Below, one piece after another: positions 33,942 to 43,085 of a stretch of 64,000 nucleotides of DNA. Under the pieces are notes generated by a model. The model saw only the letters and a list, made by a program, of their open reading frames with translations. It did no database searches and was not told the DNA's origin. How positions within the stretch are numbered: position 1 is the first letter of the stretch; every line of letters starts with the position of its first letter. Origin of the DNA: Mogibacterium sp. GTDB lineage: Bacteria; Bacillota; Clostridia; Peptostreptococcales; Anaerovoracaceae. The stretch is taken from contig JAFRCS010000016.1 in NCBI GenBank assembly GCA_017404265.1, positions 1-64,000 on the forward strand, written 5' to 3'. Position numbers and translations under genes: made by a program.

Positions 33942-35072
33942 ATGGCTTTACAGATAATCCGAAACAACATAGTAAATGTAGAAGCAGAGGCGATCGTCAA
34001 TACTGCAAACCCTAAGGTAGCAGTCGGCAGGGGCGTCGATCTTGCCATATATGAAGCAGCCGGACGTGAGAAACTTCTGGCGGCCAGAGCAGAGATAGGC
34101 GAGATGATCCCGGGACAGGCAGCATACACGCCGGCCTTTGATCTGAACGCAAAGCACATAATCCACACGGTAGGTCCGGCATGGCGCGGCGGAAGTTTTG
34201 GCGAACGCGAGACGGTCGCGGCCTGCTACCGCAATTCACTTTGGCTGGCTAAACAGCTCGAATGCGAGTCGATAGCATTTCCGCTTCTGGCCACAGGCAC
34301 ATACGGATTCCCGAAGGATGAGGCCCTGCGCATAGCGATGGCTGAGATCAGCAGTTTTCTGCTCGATAACGAGATGGAAGTTATGCTGGTCGTCTATGAT
34401 AAGGAGTCGTTCCGTGTGTCCGGCAAGCTTTTTTCGGATATCAGGACGCTGATCGACGACAGCGAGGTGGAAAGGACAGTCGCATCCGAGCCGGAGCGCA
34501 GACGAAATCTCTTCCATGAAATCATGGAAAAAGCCGTGCCGGCACCGCAGCATCTCAAGTCGAAGCGTAGGGAGACCCGTGAAACGGAAGATGAAGAACG
34601 CATCTTCCCGACTGAAGAAAGTGTGCTGTATGATTATTCCGCTGAATATAATAAGTCATATGACACTTTTGCGCCGCCAGCCGGTTCGTTCCCATCGGAA
34701 AAAGAGTCGCTGGATGACAGACTGATACATCTGGATAAGACGTTCCAGGAGCACCTCTTCATGCTGATAGACCGCAAGGGCAAGACTGACCCCGAGGTAT
34801 ACAAGAAAGCTAATATAGACAGGAAGCATTTCTCCAAGATAAGGAGCAACGTCGATTACCAGCCGACTAAAAGGACTGCGCTGGCGCTTGCGATAGCACT
34901 GGAGCTCAGCCTCGATGAGACCACGGACCTGCTAAGGCGCGCGGGCCTGGCGCTGTCGCCAAGCATCCTGTTTGATAAAATCATCGAACATTGCATTGAA
35001 ACTGAGAATTACGACATATACGATATAAACTGCATATTATTCAACTATGATCAGCCGACACTCGGCGCTTAG
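33942..35072 (+). CDS. Macro-domain protein with C-terminal helix-turn-helix
   Basis: 376 residues from ATG 33942, preceded by GAGGGG at 33931-33936. Residues 1-170 form a macro domain (EAIVNTANPKVAVGRGVDLA, HIIHTVGPAWRGG, FPLLATGTYGFPKDEAL) that may bind or hydrolyse ADP-ribose. The usual GGG(V/T)D loop reads GRGVD. A variable linker leads to an HTH region (about 270-340) with ANIDRKHFSKIRSNVDY and LALAIALELSLDETTDLLRR. This combination is recurrent in Clostridia. It pairs with a vWA gene. Confidence 0.82.
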   Translation: MALQIIRNNIVNVEAEAIVNTANPKVAVGRGVDLAIYEAAGREKLLAARAEIGEMIPGQAAYTPAFDLNAKHIIHTVGPAWRGGSFGERETVAACYRNSLWLAKQLECESIAFPLLATGTYGFPKDEALRIAMAEISSFLLDNEMEVMLVVYDKESFRVSGKLFSDIRTLIDDSEVERTVASEPERRRNLFHEIMEKAVPAPQHLKSKRRETRETEDEERIFPTEESVLYDYSAEYNKSYDTFAPPAGSFPSEKESLDDRLIHLDKTFQEHLFMLIDRKGKTDPEVYKKANIDRKHFSKIRSNVDYQPTKRTALALAIALELSLDETTDLLRRAGLALSPSILFDKIIEHCIETENYDIYDINCILFNYDQPTLGA

Positions 35073-35090
35073 TATAAAGGGGAAGGAACA

Positions 35091-35867
35091 ATGAGCGAGA
35101 TCAACGACAACGATATGAAGCATGCGCTGAAGCAGGCAGAAAAGAAGGGACGCCGCAAGAGTCTGTGGGCCAGGATACGCAATTTCTTTCTGGGTATCAT
35201 CTGCGGCATGCTCATACTGACTCTGTTCACGGCGTACATGCACGGGCTTGCTATCAAAGATACTTTCAAGGCGTTGTTCACGACTGAGACAGCAGTCGAG
35301 GACCATGATCTTACGCTTATCAATCACCGCATCTTTGGCTACAAGGCAGCTGATTTTGCCGACGCGATCCTGGGCGACGAGGAACAGCTGAAGAAACTCG
35401 AGGTCTATTCGCGCGAAATTTCCGACGTGGCGACTCTGACACAGGCGGGACTTTTCAAACTGAAGGCGTTCTCGAAGTATCAGTATATAACGTACAACGG
35501 CAAGGCGGTCTATACGGTAGATCTCAGCGGTCTGACGGCAGACGACATCACGCTCGACGAAGAAACCAAGGTCGTAACCATGAAGGTGCCGGAGCCTGTG
35601 CTGGAGCCTATCAACATCCCGAGTGAAGATATACAGTTTGGCGATGTTCAGAGAGAGACCGTGTTCGCGTTCGGCGATATCAAGCTGACACCTGAGCAGC
35701 AGGCCGAAGTCGAGACCGCGGCTAAGGACAAGATGATGCAGAAGCTCGAAGCGGAAAACGTGCTTGAAGACGCTAAGATCGCTGCCGAGCATTCCATCTG
35801 GGAGATCTTCCAGCCTATGATCTCAGGATTGTCATCGAAATACAAACTGAAAGTCGAGTTCAAGTAG
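35091..35867 (+). CDS. DUF4230 membrane-anchored protein
   Basis: 258 residues with one N-terminal membrane helix (about 28-52) and an extracytoplasmic DUF4230 domain containing YNGKAVYTVDLSGL and VTMKVPEPVLEPINIP. The helix and orientation fit a cell-surface protein. Function unknown. Its stop is one base from the next GTG start. Confidence 0.78.
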   Translation: MSEINDNDMKHALKQAEKKGRRKSLWARIRNFFLGIICGMLILTLFTAYMHGLAIKDTFKALFTTETAVEDHDLTLINHRIFGYKAADFADAILGDEEQLKKLEVYSREISDVATLTQAGLFKLKAFSKYQYITYNGKAVYTVDLSGLTADDITLDEETKVVTMKVPEPVLEPINIPSEDIQFGDVQRETVFAFGDIKLTPEQQAEVETAAKDKMMQKLEAENVLEDAKIAAEHSIWEIFQPMISGLSSKYKLKVEFK

Positions 35868-35868
35868 A

Positions 35869-36948
35869 GTGACAGGCAAAAGAGCGTTAACTATATTAAT
35901 AATGGTGCTTATCCTGGGAGCGGCATTCATGCCGCTTCCGGATGTATATGCGGAGACTGCGGAAGGGTCGCAGTCATCGTTTGAGTACAAGAATTACGCG
36001 GATCAGGATGAGTATAAAAGCGCGCTTGATATCAGGATGCACAGGGTCTATACAAGCATAGGCGGGGCTATAGATGATGCAGCAACCATACCGATCCCGG
36101 GCCTTGTGAGTACTTATACAAAAACCGACGGTCAGGAAAATGAATCCTCGCAGTTCGTGCCGCAAGGCATCTGTCAGGCGGAGAAATACATACTTATCAC
36201 GGCTTATCATTCAAAAAAGAAGCATAATTCAGTGATCTATGTCGTGGATACAGAGAACAACTCGCTTGTGTCCACTCTTACGATGCCAAACAAGTATCAT
36301 CTTGGCGGCATCGCCTTTGACGGAAACAATATATGGCTCACGGGCGCCACTTCCGACAAGTATAAGGGAGAACCTTTTGTCCAGTACATAAGGTTCGGTG
36401 ACTTTGCCGGCATGATAGAAGAGCCTGACCGTGAAGTCAGACAAAACGAGATCTCGAAGCCTGTGTATATAAAGAACAAACCATCTTTCCTGGAGTGCGA
36501 TAACGGCATACTCTGGGTAGGCACATATATAGGAAAAGAAAGCAGCAAAAAAGGCTTCATGAACGGATATAAGATCAATGAGACTGAGGGCGGTCCGGTG
36601 CTCAACACCTTCATGTATTCGGTAATATCGGGACTCGACAGCAGCGTGCAGGGTGTAGACATAAAGGATGGCAACCTGTATGTATCCAGTTCATATGCCG
36701 GAGCGATCGGAGCTGTCAAATCATCGTTTGTCACAAAATACAACTTCGCCGATGCGAAAAACGGGGACAGAGACATAAACATCAGCAAAAAGGAACTCAA
36801 AAGAGTCGAGGTGCCGAAGATGAACGAAGAAATACTCGTTACGGACTCCGGGATAATCATGAACTTCGAATCTGCAGCTGAATGCTGGAAAACAGTCGTT
36901 ATCGCTACGGACAGACTTCTTGCTGTCAGGGATTCTATCTGGAGGTGA
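35869..36948 (+). CDS. Secreted hypothetical protein, beta-propeller-like
   Basis: 359 residues from GTG 35869. The signal peptide (LTILIMVLILGAAFMPLP, cleavage after DVYA about 28) predicts export. The mature part has repeats of the type VIYVVDTENNSLVSTLTMPN, GGIAFDGNNIWLTGAT and NGILWVGTYIG, which recall YncE/SMP-30 propellers. No catalytic motif is evident. It is tightly packed between a DUF4230 gene and another surface protein. Confidence 0.65.
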   Translation: MTGKRALTILIMVLILGAAFMPLPDVYAETAEGSQSSFEYKNYADQDEYKSALDIRMHRVYTSIGGAIDDAATIPIPGLVSTYTKTDGQENESSQFVPQGICQAEKYILITAYHSKKKHNSVIYVVDTENNSLVSTLTMPNKYHLGGIAFDGNNIWLTGATSDKYKGEPFVQYIRFGDFAGMIEEPDREVRQNEISKPVYIKNKPSFLECDNGILWVGTYIGKESSKKGFMNGYKINETEGGPVLNTFMYSVISGLDSSVQGVDIKDGNLYVSSSYAGAIGAVKSSFVTKYNFADAKNGDRDINISKKELKRVEVPKMNEEILVTDSGIIMNFESAAECWKTVVIATDRLLAVRDSIWR

Positions 36949-36953
36949 CGGCT

Positions 36954-38141
36954 ATGAAGATCAGCAAGACGATAAAGATCATACTGGCAGTGCTGGCAGC
37001 GCTTATCATAATAGGCATCGCGGCAGTTGCACTCGTGATGCACATCGGCGATCCGAACGGGATGCTTAAGAATTACGCGACCGTGGTTACTGCGGGGGAG
37101 GAATATCCCGGTAAATTCAAAAATGTTCTGAAAATGGAGAATGTGGTCATATGCATGACATCTTTCAGATTCACACCGGAGGAAAGTGCTGAATATACAT
37201 TTACTGCCGGCGGAGATGCAGTCAGCAATAAAGCGGGGATGAGCATGTTCGTTATGGACGAGGATCTGTCCGAACTGTTTGAGGCTGCTAATTACGGAGA
37301 TGATGATGAAGCGCCTGAGTCCGACTCAATGGAGGGAACTACCTTCCTGACAAAGGGACAGTCGTATTATGTGACGGTCGACGTGTTCTCTGATGGTGCG
37401 GCCGAAATGGATGCTTTTAAGGAATCATTCAGATTCTCGGTCTCCAAGGCAGGGGACGGAGAACCTGAAGAACTGAAGACCGGCGATAGTATCAGACTCA
37501 AACTTAACAAGGATCAGCAGGCTTGCGCCATGTTCAAACCTGAAGAAACAGCTTTCTATAACTTTGACACCAGCATCGTGTCAAAGGATGCCAACGCCGG
37601 TTTTTCTTCTATATATGACATTACCGGCGAAGATCAGACAAGCATGATCGTGACTGACGGAGTCTGCTTAATGGAGAAAGGCAAGACTTATTATGTCTGG
37701 GTCGGCGTTGACGAGACCACAAGGAAAAGTTCCGAGGTCGAACTCAGCTGCAGAAAGATGGGAGCGGAGGCTGCCGGCGGCTTATGCAGCATAGAGATAA
37801 ACGGCGAAACGGTCATAGAATATACTGCAGAAGCAAACATGCCTCTGATGATAAGCTCGACGTCGGATGGCGATCCGAATGCTGTCATGTACGACAGCGA
37901 GGGATTCATGCTGAGAAAAGACGACGATTCAGGCGGGATCGTGAGTGGAAACCCGCATGACTTTGCGCTGGGCTTCAATGCTGAAAGGGGAAAAACATAC
38001 AGGATATGCGTCAACGGTGAGTTTACGCAATGTACTGTAAATATACAGGAATACAAAGGCGACGGCACAGAGCCTGACAGCGGAGCAGCGACTGAAGCAG
38101 ATGATGGCACGGAAGAAACAGGAGGCGGGACAGGACAATGA
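36954..38141 (+). CDS. Membrane-anchored surface protein with PPC-like repeats
   Basis: 395 residues from ATG 36954, preceded by GGAGGTGA at 36941-36948. An N-terminal helix (about 8-30) anchors an acidic extracellular part. Three related beta units (FRFTPEESAEYTFTAGGD; CAMFKPEETAFYNFDTS; ANMPLMISSTSDGDPN) with the phrase LTKGQSYYVTVDVF/MEKGKTYYVWVGVD resemble bacterial pre-peptidase C-terminal (PPC) domains. The Gly/Thr/Glu-rich tail overlaps the dehydrogenase start. Confidence 0.6.
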   Translation: MKISKTIKIILAVLAALIIIGIAAVALVMHIGDPNGMLKNYATVVTAGEEYPGKFKNVLKMENVVICMTSFRFTPEESAEYTFTAGGDAVSNKAGMSMFVMDEDLSELFEAANYGDDDEAPESDSMEGTTFLTKGQSYYVTVDVFSDGAAEMDAFKESFRFSVSKAGDGEPEELKTGDSIRLKLNKDQQACAMFKPEETAFYNFDTSIVSKDANAGFSSIYDITGEDQTSMIVTDGVCLMEKGKTYYVWVGVDETTRKSSEVELSCRKMGAEAAGGLCSIEINGETVIEYTAEANMPLMISSTSDGDPNAVMYDSEGFMLRKDDDSGGIVSGNPHDFALGFNAERGKTYRICVNGEFTQCTVNIQEYKGDGTEPDSGAATEADDGTEETGGGTGQ

Positions 38142-39103
38142 GAAAAGCTTATGTGATCGCCGGTTGTCTATCTGATGACAATAAGAGAGAAATAGAAAAG
38201 ACTGCCGGAGAATGCGGATTTGAGGTCTCTTTCTTTGATACTGATCAGGAAGCGTCCGGAAAAGTGTCCGACGCAGAGGTCATATACTGCAACGGTCCTG
38301 CGCTGTTCAAAGAGATGCCCGGTCTTAAGTGGTGTCATTCCATGTCTGCGGGCGTAGGGCATTTTCTTGTAAGCGGCGCCTTTGAAAAGGGCGATATCAT
38401 ACTCACGAACAGCTCGGGTTCATACGGGCTTGTCATTTCAGAGTATGTGATCATGGCGACACTGATGCTGATGAGGCGCATCCCGGAATATGAGGAGGTC
38501 ATTGACAGGCGTGAGTGGATACAGAACCTGCCGGTCAGGTCTATTGCAGGCAGCAGTATAGCGATAATCGGGACGGGAAATATAGGCAGTAATGCTGCTT
38601 TGAGATACAAGGCCCTCGGAGCGGAGCGTGTAATCGGATTCAGCAGAAGCGGCCGTCAGGCTGAAGGCTTTGATGAAGTCTTCAGGCTCAATGATTATGG
38701 GGAAATCATGGGCGGCCAAAGATTTGATGTTCTGCTTCTGTGTGTGCCGGGGACTTCGGAGAGCAAAGGCCTGCTGAACAGAGAACGGCTGGCAATGCTT
38801 TCAGACAGAACGCTCGTGATAAATGTCGGCCGCGGTACGGTCATAGATCAGGACGCGCTCATTGACGCCCTCAATAATGGTGCTATTGCCGGAGCTGCAT
38901 TGGATGTTGTCTATCCGGAGCCACTGCCTGAGGACAGCCCGCTTTGGACCGCGAAGAATCTGATACTGACTCCGCATATATCCGGCGATATGGGACTCCC
39001 GCACACTGTCGACCTGACAGTGGAGATCTTCTGTGACAATCTCAGACGGTACGTGCGGGGAGAAGAACTCACGCATATAGTAGATGTGAACGCCGGATAC
39101 TGA
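38138..39103 (+). CDS. D-2-hydroxyacid dehydrogenase family protein
   Basis: 321 residues. NAD-binding motif IAIIGTGNIGSNAALRYKAL, catalytic Arg in INVGRGTVIDQDAL, Glu in the PEPLPEDSPLW loop and His in LILTPHISGDMG are all present. It reduces 2-keto acids or oxidises D-2-hydroxy acids; substrate unknown. Its ATG overlaps the upstream stop (ATGA), an unexpected partner for a surface-protein gene. Confidence 0.87.
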   Translation: MRKAYVIAGCLSDDNKREIEKTAGECGFEVSFFDTDQEASGKVSDAEVIYCNGPALFKEMPGLKWCHSMSAGVGHFLVSGAFEKGDIILTNSSGSYGLVISEYVIMATLMLMRRIPEYEEVIDRREWIQNLPVRSIAGSSIAIIGTGNIGSNAALRYKALGAERVIGFSRSGRQAEGFDEVFRLNDYGEIMGGQRFDVLLLCVPGTSESKGLLNRERLAMLSDRTLVINVGRGTVIDQDALIDALNNGAIAGAALDVVYPEPLPEDSPLWTAKNLILTPHISGDMGLPHTVDLTVEIFCDNLRRYVRGEELTHIVDVNAGY

Positions 39104-39120
39104 TCAAGAGGAGATAATAA

Positions 39121-39387
39121 GTGGACAGAAAAACAGTTTTAATAATAAAGCTGATACCTGCAGTTTCTGCCTTGCTGGCATACATACTGATCTTTTCATC
39201 GGCACAGGCAGGAGCGCTTACTTCCGCTGCTGTTCTTCTGGCATTCTTTGGATTCGCGTTTTTCTTTATGGGACGCAAATCAGCCAAAGATGATAAAACG
39301 CTGAGGGTCCTGGGGTGGCTGGATCTGTTGTCGACGCTCTCCATAATCGTACTCTACGCTTTGGCAGTCGCTAATTTTGGCCTTTGA
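39121..39387 (+). CDS. Small three-helix membrane protein
   Basis: 88 residues from GTG 39121, preceded by GAGGAG at 39108-39113. Three hydrophobic helices and a KSAKDDK loop. No family recognised. Confidence 0.6.
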   Translation: MDRKTVLIIKLIPAVSALLAYILIFSSAQAGALTSAAVLLAFFGFAFFFMGRKSAKDDKTLRVLGWLDLLSTLSIIVLYALAVANFGL

Positions 39388-39480
39388 CCGCAGTGCTCCC
39401 AGCTGTTTTGGTACACAACGGGTACAGTTGCCGCTATAATAAACAATAGTAGTTGTTGAGAAACAAGAAGAGAGATCAGA

Positions 39481-40038
39481 GTGAACCACATCAACAATGA
39501 CAACGATCATATCCTGATAAGAAGATCACAGAACACTCTCATAGTAGTGGGATTGGGGACCATACTGTTCAGCGTCTGGACCGTAGTCAAGACGCTGGGG
39601 TCGTTTTTCCTGCTCAAGGATGAGTCGATCGCTGTCGTAAAAAAGATTGCCGGTGAAAATGGCTTTGTTTTATCTGATCAACTGGTTTTCTATGCCGTGC
39701 TCGCGGTCATGGTAATATGCCTGATCGTGTTTCTTGCTGCCAGGACATTCGTCGGTATGTCAGCGATTTCAGAAGGGCGAGGCTCGCGGAGGCGTAATGG
39801 CTATCTTGTCCTTGCGTCCATAATGATCATTCTCAACACAGCTTCGCTTGTCACAAGCTTTTTTTCGGCAAAGTCGCAGGAATCGATCAGTGTATTCAGC
39901 AACGATACTTCGTTATCAGCACTGATCATTGAACTTACATCACTGATCATGTTGGTAGAACTGGTGTATTCCGCAATAAGAATAAGAAATGTGCGGAAAA
40001 GGGTCAGACAGAGCACAGCTCAGAAGGAGCAGGAATAA
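39481..40038 (+). CDS. Four-helix membrane protein of unknown function
   Basis: 185 residues from GTG 39481. Four membrane segments and a basic C-terminal tail (RIRNVRKRVRQ). A TATAAT at about 39434 in the preceding gap suggests its own promoter. The next gene follows by 3 bases. Confidence 0.6.
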   Translation: MNHINNDNDHILIRRSQNTLIVVGLGTILFSVWTVVKTLGSFFLLKDESIAVVKKIAGENGFVLSDQLVFYAVLAVMVICLIVFLAARTFVGMSAISEGRGSRRRNGYLVLASIMIILNTASLVTSFFSAKSQESISVFSNDTSLSALIIELTSLIMLVELVYSAIRIRNVRKRVRQSTAQKEQE

Positions 40039-40041
40039 CAT

Positions 40042-41211
40042 ATGCAGCTGGATTTTCATTATTATGCGACATATTGCGCGGCATTCATTGCAGGTTACAC
40101 TCATGACGAGAGCCTGCAGATCGCTTATAGTGACCAGTTTACAGACTGCTGTTCAAGGACTCTGCTGCAGAAGCTGAATGGTCCGCTCAGCGCAGCAACC
40201 ACTCAGCTGCAGCTTGAGCTGATGGATGCGCGGACTGATCTGACGGGTCTGCAGGATATCACAAGGATATGGGCTTCCTTCCACTTCCTGCCGGGCGATC
40301 TTGACGCAAAGATTGAGAAATCCTGCGGAAAAAGATATCTGAATAAATACAGACTCATCTGTAATACAAACAGCGTCCTACTCAAAGATACAGTAGAGCT
40401 GGCGCGGGACAGAAGCCTGCAGGCTGCGGGTCTGGCGATGCATGTGCTCTCCGATACATGGGCGCACCGCTATTTTGCGGGCACGCCGACGCTTGCGATC
40501 AACAATGTGAATTATTACTTCTATGAGCTTGTGCCTGAAGGTAGCGATTTCAGGGAAGTTCAGATAAAGTTCAACCACGATCCGCGCGGAACCGATGACC
40601 CTGAAAACAGTGTATACACAAACAGCCTGTATCAGGGCAATGAGAACTCAATAATGAATCTGGGGCATGGCCGCGCAGGACATTTTCCGGATTATGGGTA
40701 TGCCCGTTATAAATATCTCCCGGCATGGGGCGACTATAAGGAAATACTGAAGGACAACCCTTCCGATTATTACCATGCGTTCTGTCAGATGGCTTTTGCT
40801 CTCAGATGCCTCAGGACCGGAGAGCCGTTTGATACCGGTGTCTATGATTTCGATGCGGTCAGACCTTGGGAGGCTGACATAAGAAGCCTGCTGGAGAAAC
40901 GCCAGACCGATGCATCTGCAGACTGGAAAGCTCTTGCTGAAAAGATCTCAGGCTGTGAAGTCGAAGACTTTGACATGGATAAGTATCAGAACGAATACAT
41001 ATCTGCTGAAGAAGAATCCAAAGACGACACATTCCTAGGCAGGTTCATCATTGCTGCGCTCGCACAGAAGAGCATGGTGACCAACAGGATCTTCACATCC
41101 GGAAACCCTGTCGCCGGAGTTTCCGTAGACTTTGAAAAAAGCGGCTTCAGAGGAATACGGGATTTCCAGAAGCTCGCGAAAGAATACGGAAGGAGGCAGA
41201 CCGATGTCTAG
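40042..41211 (+). CDS. DUF6765 family protein
   Basis: 389 residues. It matches DUF6765 with LDFHYYATYCAAFIAGYTHD, WASFHFLPGD and the central AMHVLSDTWAHRYFAGTPT, whose His and Asp residues recall metal-binding phospholipase C-like folds. No signal peptide. Function unknown. The 3' end overlaps the next gene by 8 bases. Confidence 0.75.
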   Translation: MQLDFHYYATYCAAFIAGYTHDESLQIAYSDQFTDCCSRTLLQKLNGPLSAATTQLQLELMDARTDLTGLQDITRIWASFHFLPGDLDAKIEKSCGKRYLNKYRLICNTNSVLLKDTVELARDRSLQAAGLAMHVLSDTWAHRYFAGTPTLAINNVNYYFYELVPEGSDFREVQIKFNHDPRGTDDPENSVYTNSLYQGNENSIMNLGHGRAGHFPDYGYARYKYLPAWGDYKEILKDNPSDYYHAFCQMAFALRCLRTGEPFDTGVYDFDAVRPWEADIRSLLEKRQTDASADWKALAEKISGCEVEDFDMDKYQNEYISAEEESKDDTFLGRFIIAALAQKSMVTNRIFTSGNPVAGVSVDFEKSGFRGIRDFQKLAKEYGRRQTDV

Positions 41212-41746
41212 ATTCGGACGGATCATAAATATTATATCTGCCTTATTCGTGATCGCCGTTGCCGTTCTTATGTTATATCTCGATGCCATACACGGTCTGA
41301 GATTAGTCCTGCTGGTTATACAGATGGGCATGACCTTCAGAGGCCTGCAGGCTATCATCTACTATCTTTCCATGGCAAGGCACATGGTGGGCGGTAAGAA
41401 TGTGCTCTTCAGGGGAATGATCTTTCTGGACCTGGGCGTACTTGCCGGCACGCTTTTTGAGCACCCGGCGGTATATACCCTCATTTACATCTCCTTTCTG
41501 CATGTTTTCACCGGAGCGGTATCTGCATTGAGGGCAAATGAAGCCAGAAAGATCGGGTCTTCGTGGAAACTGAAAATGGTATACGGCATAACGAACATAC
41601 TTCTTGCGGTAATTGTTGTGATATACGGTATCGCATTCGGCAGGCTCGGTATCGCAGTCTGGGTATACAGCATAGGGCTTATTTACTCATCGATCCTGCG
41701 GATAATATCGGCATTCAGACGGACTGAGATCGTATATATCCAATAG
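41204..41746 (+). CDS. DUF308/HdeD-like membrane protein
   Basis: 180 residues from ATG 41204, with GGAGG at 41192-41196 inside the previous gene. Six membrane helices and short loops resemble HdeD/DUF308 proteins linked to acid or envelope stress; the match is by pattern only. Confidence 0.6.
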   Translation: MSRFGRIINIISALFVIAVAVLMLYLDAIHGLRLVLLVIQMGMTFRGLQAIIYYLSMARHMVGGKNVLFRGMIFLDLGVLAGTLFEHPAVYTLIYISFLHVFTGAVSALRANEARKIGSSWKLKMVYGITNILLAVIVVIYGIAFGRLGIAVWVYSIGLIYSSILRIISAFRRTEIVYIQ

Positions 41747-41768
41747 CAGAAGAAACAATACGGGAATC

Positions 41769-42881
41769 ATGGCAGATATATTTGATTATCTTAATAGAAG
41801 AGGTGTTCTGTCTTTTGCGGAAGATCCATTCAACGAGGTAGACAATCTTGCCCTCGCTTTATTGGTGTATGCGGATTTCAATGGCATAGTGGACGACAGC
41901 TTTAACAGGGTCGATCTCGAGACCGCAGACCGGTTATATTTTGAAAAGCATTCCCGCAGAAAAGCAAGGAAAAGCATCTTCCCTTTCGTGCGGGCGCCGC
42001 TGCTCATGGACAGCATGCTTAAGGGCGAGCGTTTTCGTGACACCGTACTCACTAAATACGTAGACATAGTCAGCAGTGAAAAGGACATGCAGATGGCTGC
42101 GGTGACATTTCTGCTGAACGACGGCAGCGCGTATGTAGCCTTCAGAGGCACCGATACTACGGTGGCCGGCTGGAAAGAAGACTTCAACATGAGCTATCTG
42201 CCTGACACGGAAGGTCAGTTGAGCGCAGTGCGCTATCTGAATGAGGTCGGAAAAGAGATAGAGGGGCCGATACGGGTCGGAGGCCATTCGAAAGGCGGAA
42301 ACTTCTCCGTATATGCCGCTGCCTTCTGTGACAAGGAGATACAGGATCGCATCATTGCTGTGTATACGAATGATGGTCCGGGCTTCCGCAAAGAGATCAT
42401 GGAACGTGAGGCTTATAAGCATATACTCCCAAAGGTGACAAGCATAGTTCCCGATACATCGATCGTTGGGATGCTGCTTACCAGCAATGTGGGCCATATA
42501 GTCGTAAAAAGCAAATATATAGGACTTATGCAGCACGACGCCATGACGTGGGAGATAACGCGAAACAGATTTAAGCAGACGAAACAGTCTGCACTCGGAT
42601 CCTTCATCAACAACTCGCAGAAAGAATGGCTCAGCAGTTTAGACGATGAGTCCAGAGAAATGTTTGTAAACACGCTGTTTTCTTTCTTTGAAGCGACCGG
42701 AATGGCAACATTCGGCGAGATGATGGTCAACGGAAGGACATCTGTTGGGAGGATAATAGATACAATAAAGCATCTGCCTAAGGAAAAACAGACAGAGCTG
42801 GTGTCTGTTTTGGGCGGACTGCTGCGGAGCAGCAGAAATGTGATCAGAAGACAAATCGGGAGTATAAGAAAAAAGGGCTAA
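41769..42881 (+). CDS. Mbeg1-like (DUF2974) alpha/beta-hydrolase
   Basis: 370 residues. The start DIFDYLNRRGVLSFAEDPFN and the lipase elbow VGGHSKGGNFSVYAAAFC (Ser about 173) define the Mbeg1-like family of lipase-fold proteins. YVAFRGTDTTVAGWKEDF forms the oxyanion region. Cytoplasmic; substrate unknown. It is convergent with tRNA-Arg/gpsA. Confidence 0.82.
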   Translation: MADIFDYLNRRGVLSFAEDPFNEVDNLALALLVYADFNGIVDDSFNRVDLETADRLYFEKHSRRKARKSIFPFVRAPLLMDSMLKGERFRDTVLTKYVDIVSSEKDMQMAAVTFLLNDGSAYVAFRGTDTTVAGWKEDFNMSYLPDTEGQLSAVRYLNEVGKEIEGPIRVGGHSKGGNFSVYAAAFCDKEIQDRIIAVYTNDGPGFRKEIMEREAYKHILPKVTSIVPDTSIVGMLLTSNVGHIVVKSKYIGLMQHDAMTWEITRNRFKQTKQSALGSFINNSQKEWLSSLDDESREMFVNTLFSFFEATGMATFGEMMVNGRTSVGRIIDTIKHLPKEKQTELVSVLGGLLRSSRNVIRRQIGSIRKKG

Positions 42882-42911
42882 AACACCGAAACAAGTAATT
42901 GATAATGACAT

Positions 42912-42955
42912 AAACAGACCCGTCGGAATACAGTGTTCCAACGGGTTTGCTGTTT
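42912..42955. terminator. Large hairpin between the Mbeg1-like gene and tRNA-Arg
   Basis: AAACAG-ACCCGT-x-GGAA pairs with TTCC-x-ACGGGT-ttg-CTGTTT. It is convergently placed and could terminate either strand, but the T-runs are short. Confidence 0.55.
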
Positions 42956-42961
42956 AAGCTT

Positions 42962-43037
42962 TGGTGCGCCCGGCGGGGATCGAACCCGCGGCCTTCTCAT
43001 TCGGAGTGAGACACTCTATCCACTGAGCTACGAGCGC
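42962..43037 (-). tRNA. tRNA-Arg (anticodon CCG)
   Basis: Minus-strand cloverleaf: acceptor GCGCTCG/CGGGCGC, anticodon arm TCTCA-CTCCGAA-TGAGA, T-arm CGCGGGTTCGATCCCCG, discriminator A and encoded CCA (42964-42962). Anticodon CCG (complement of 43002-43004) reads CGG. It lies downstream of gpsA on the same strand. Confidence 0.97.
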
Positions 43038-43042
43038 ATAAA

Positions 43043-43069
43043 CGCCGGGCGTTTGACCCGGCGCTTTTT
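43043..43069. terminator. Hairpin between gpsA and tRNA-Arg
   Basis: CGCCGGG (43043-43049) pairs with CCCGGCG (43057-43063). The plus strand has a TTTTT tail; the minus strand, which reads from gpsA into the tRNA, has only TTT, so read-through to the tRNA is plausible. Confidence 0.6.
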
Positions 43070-43085
43070 ATATCTGCCTGGTATT

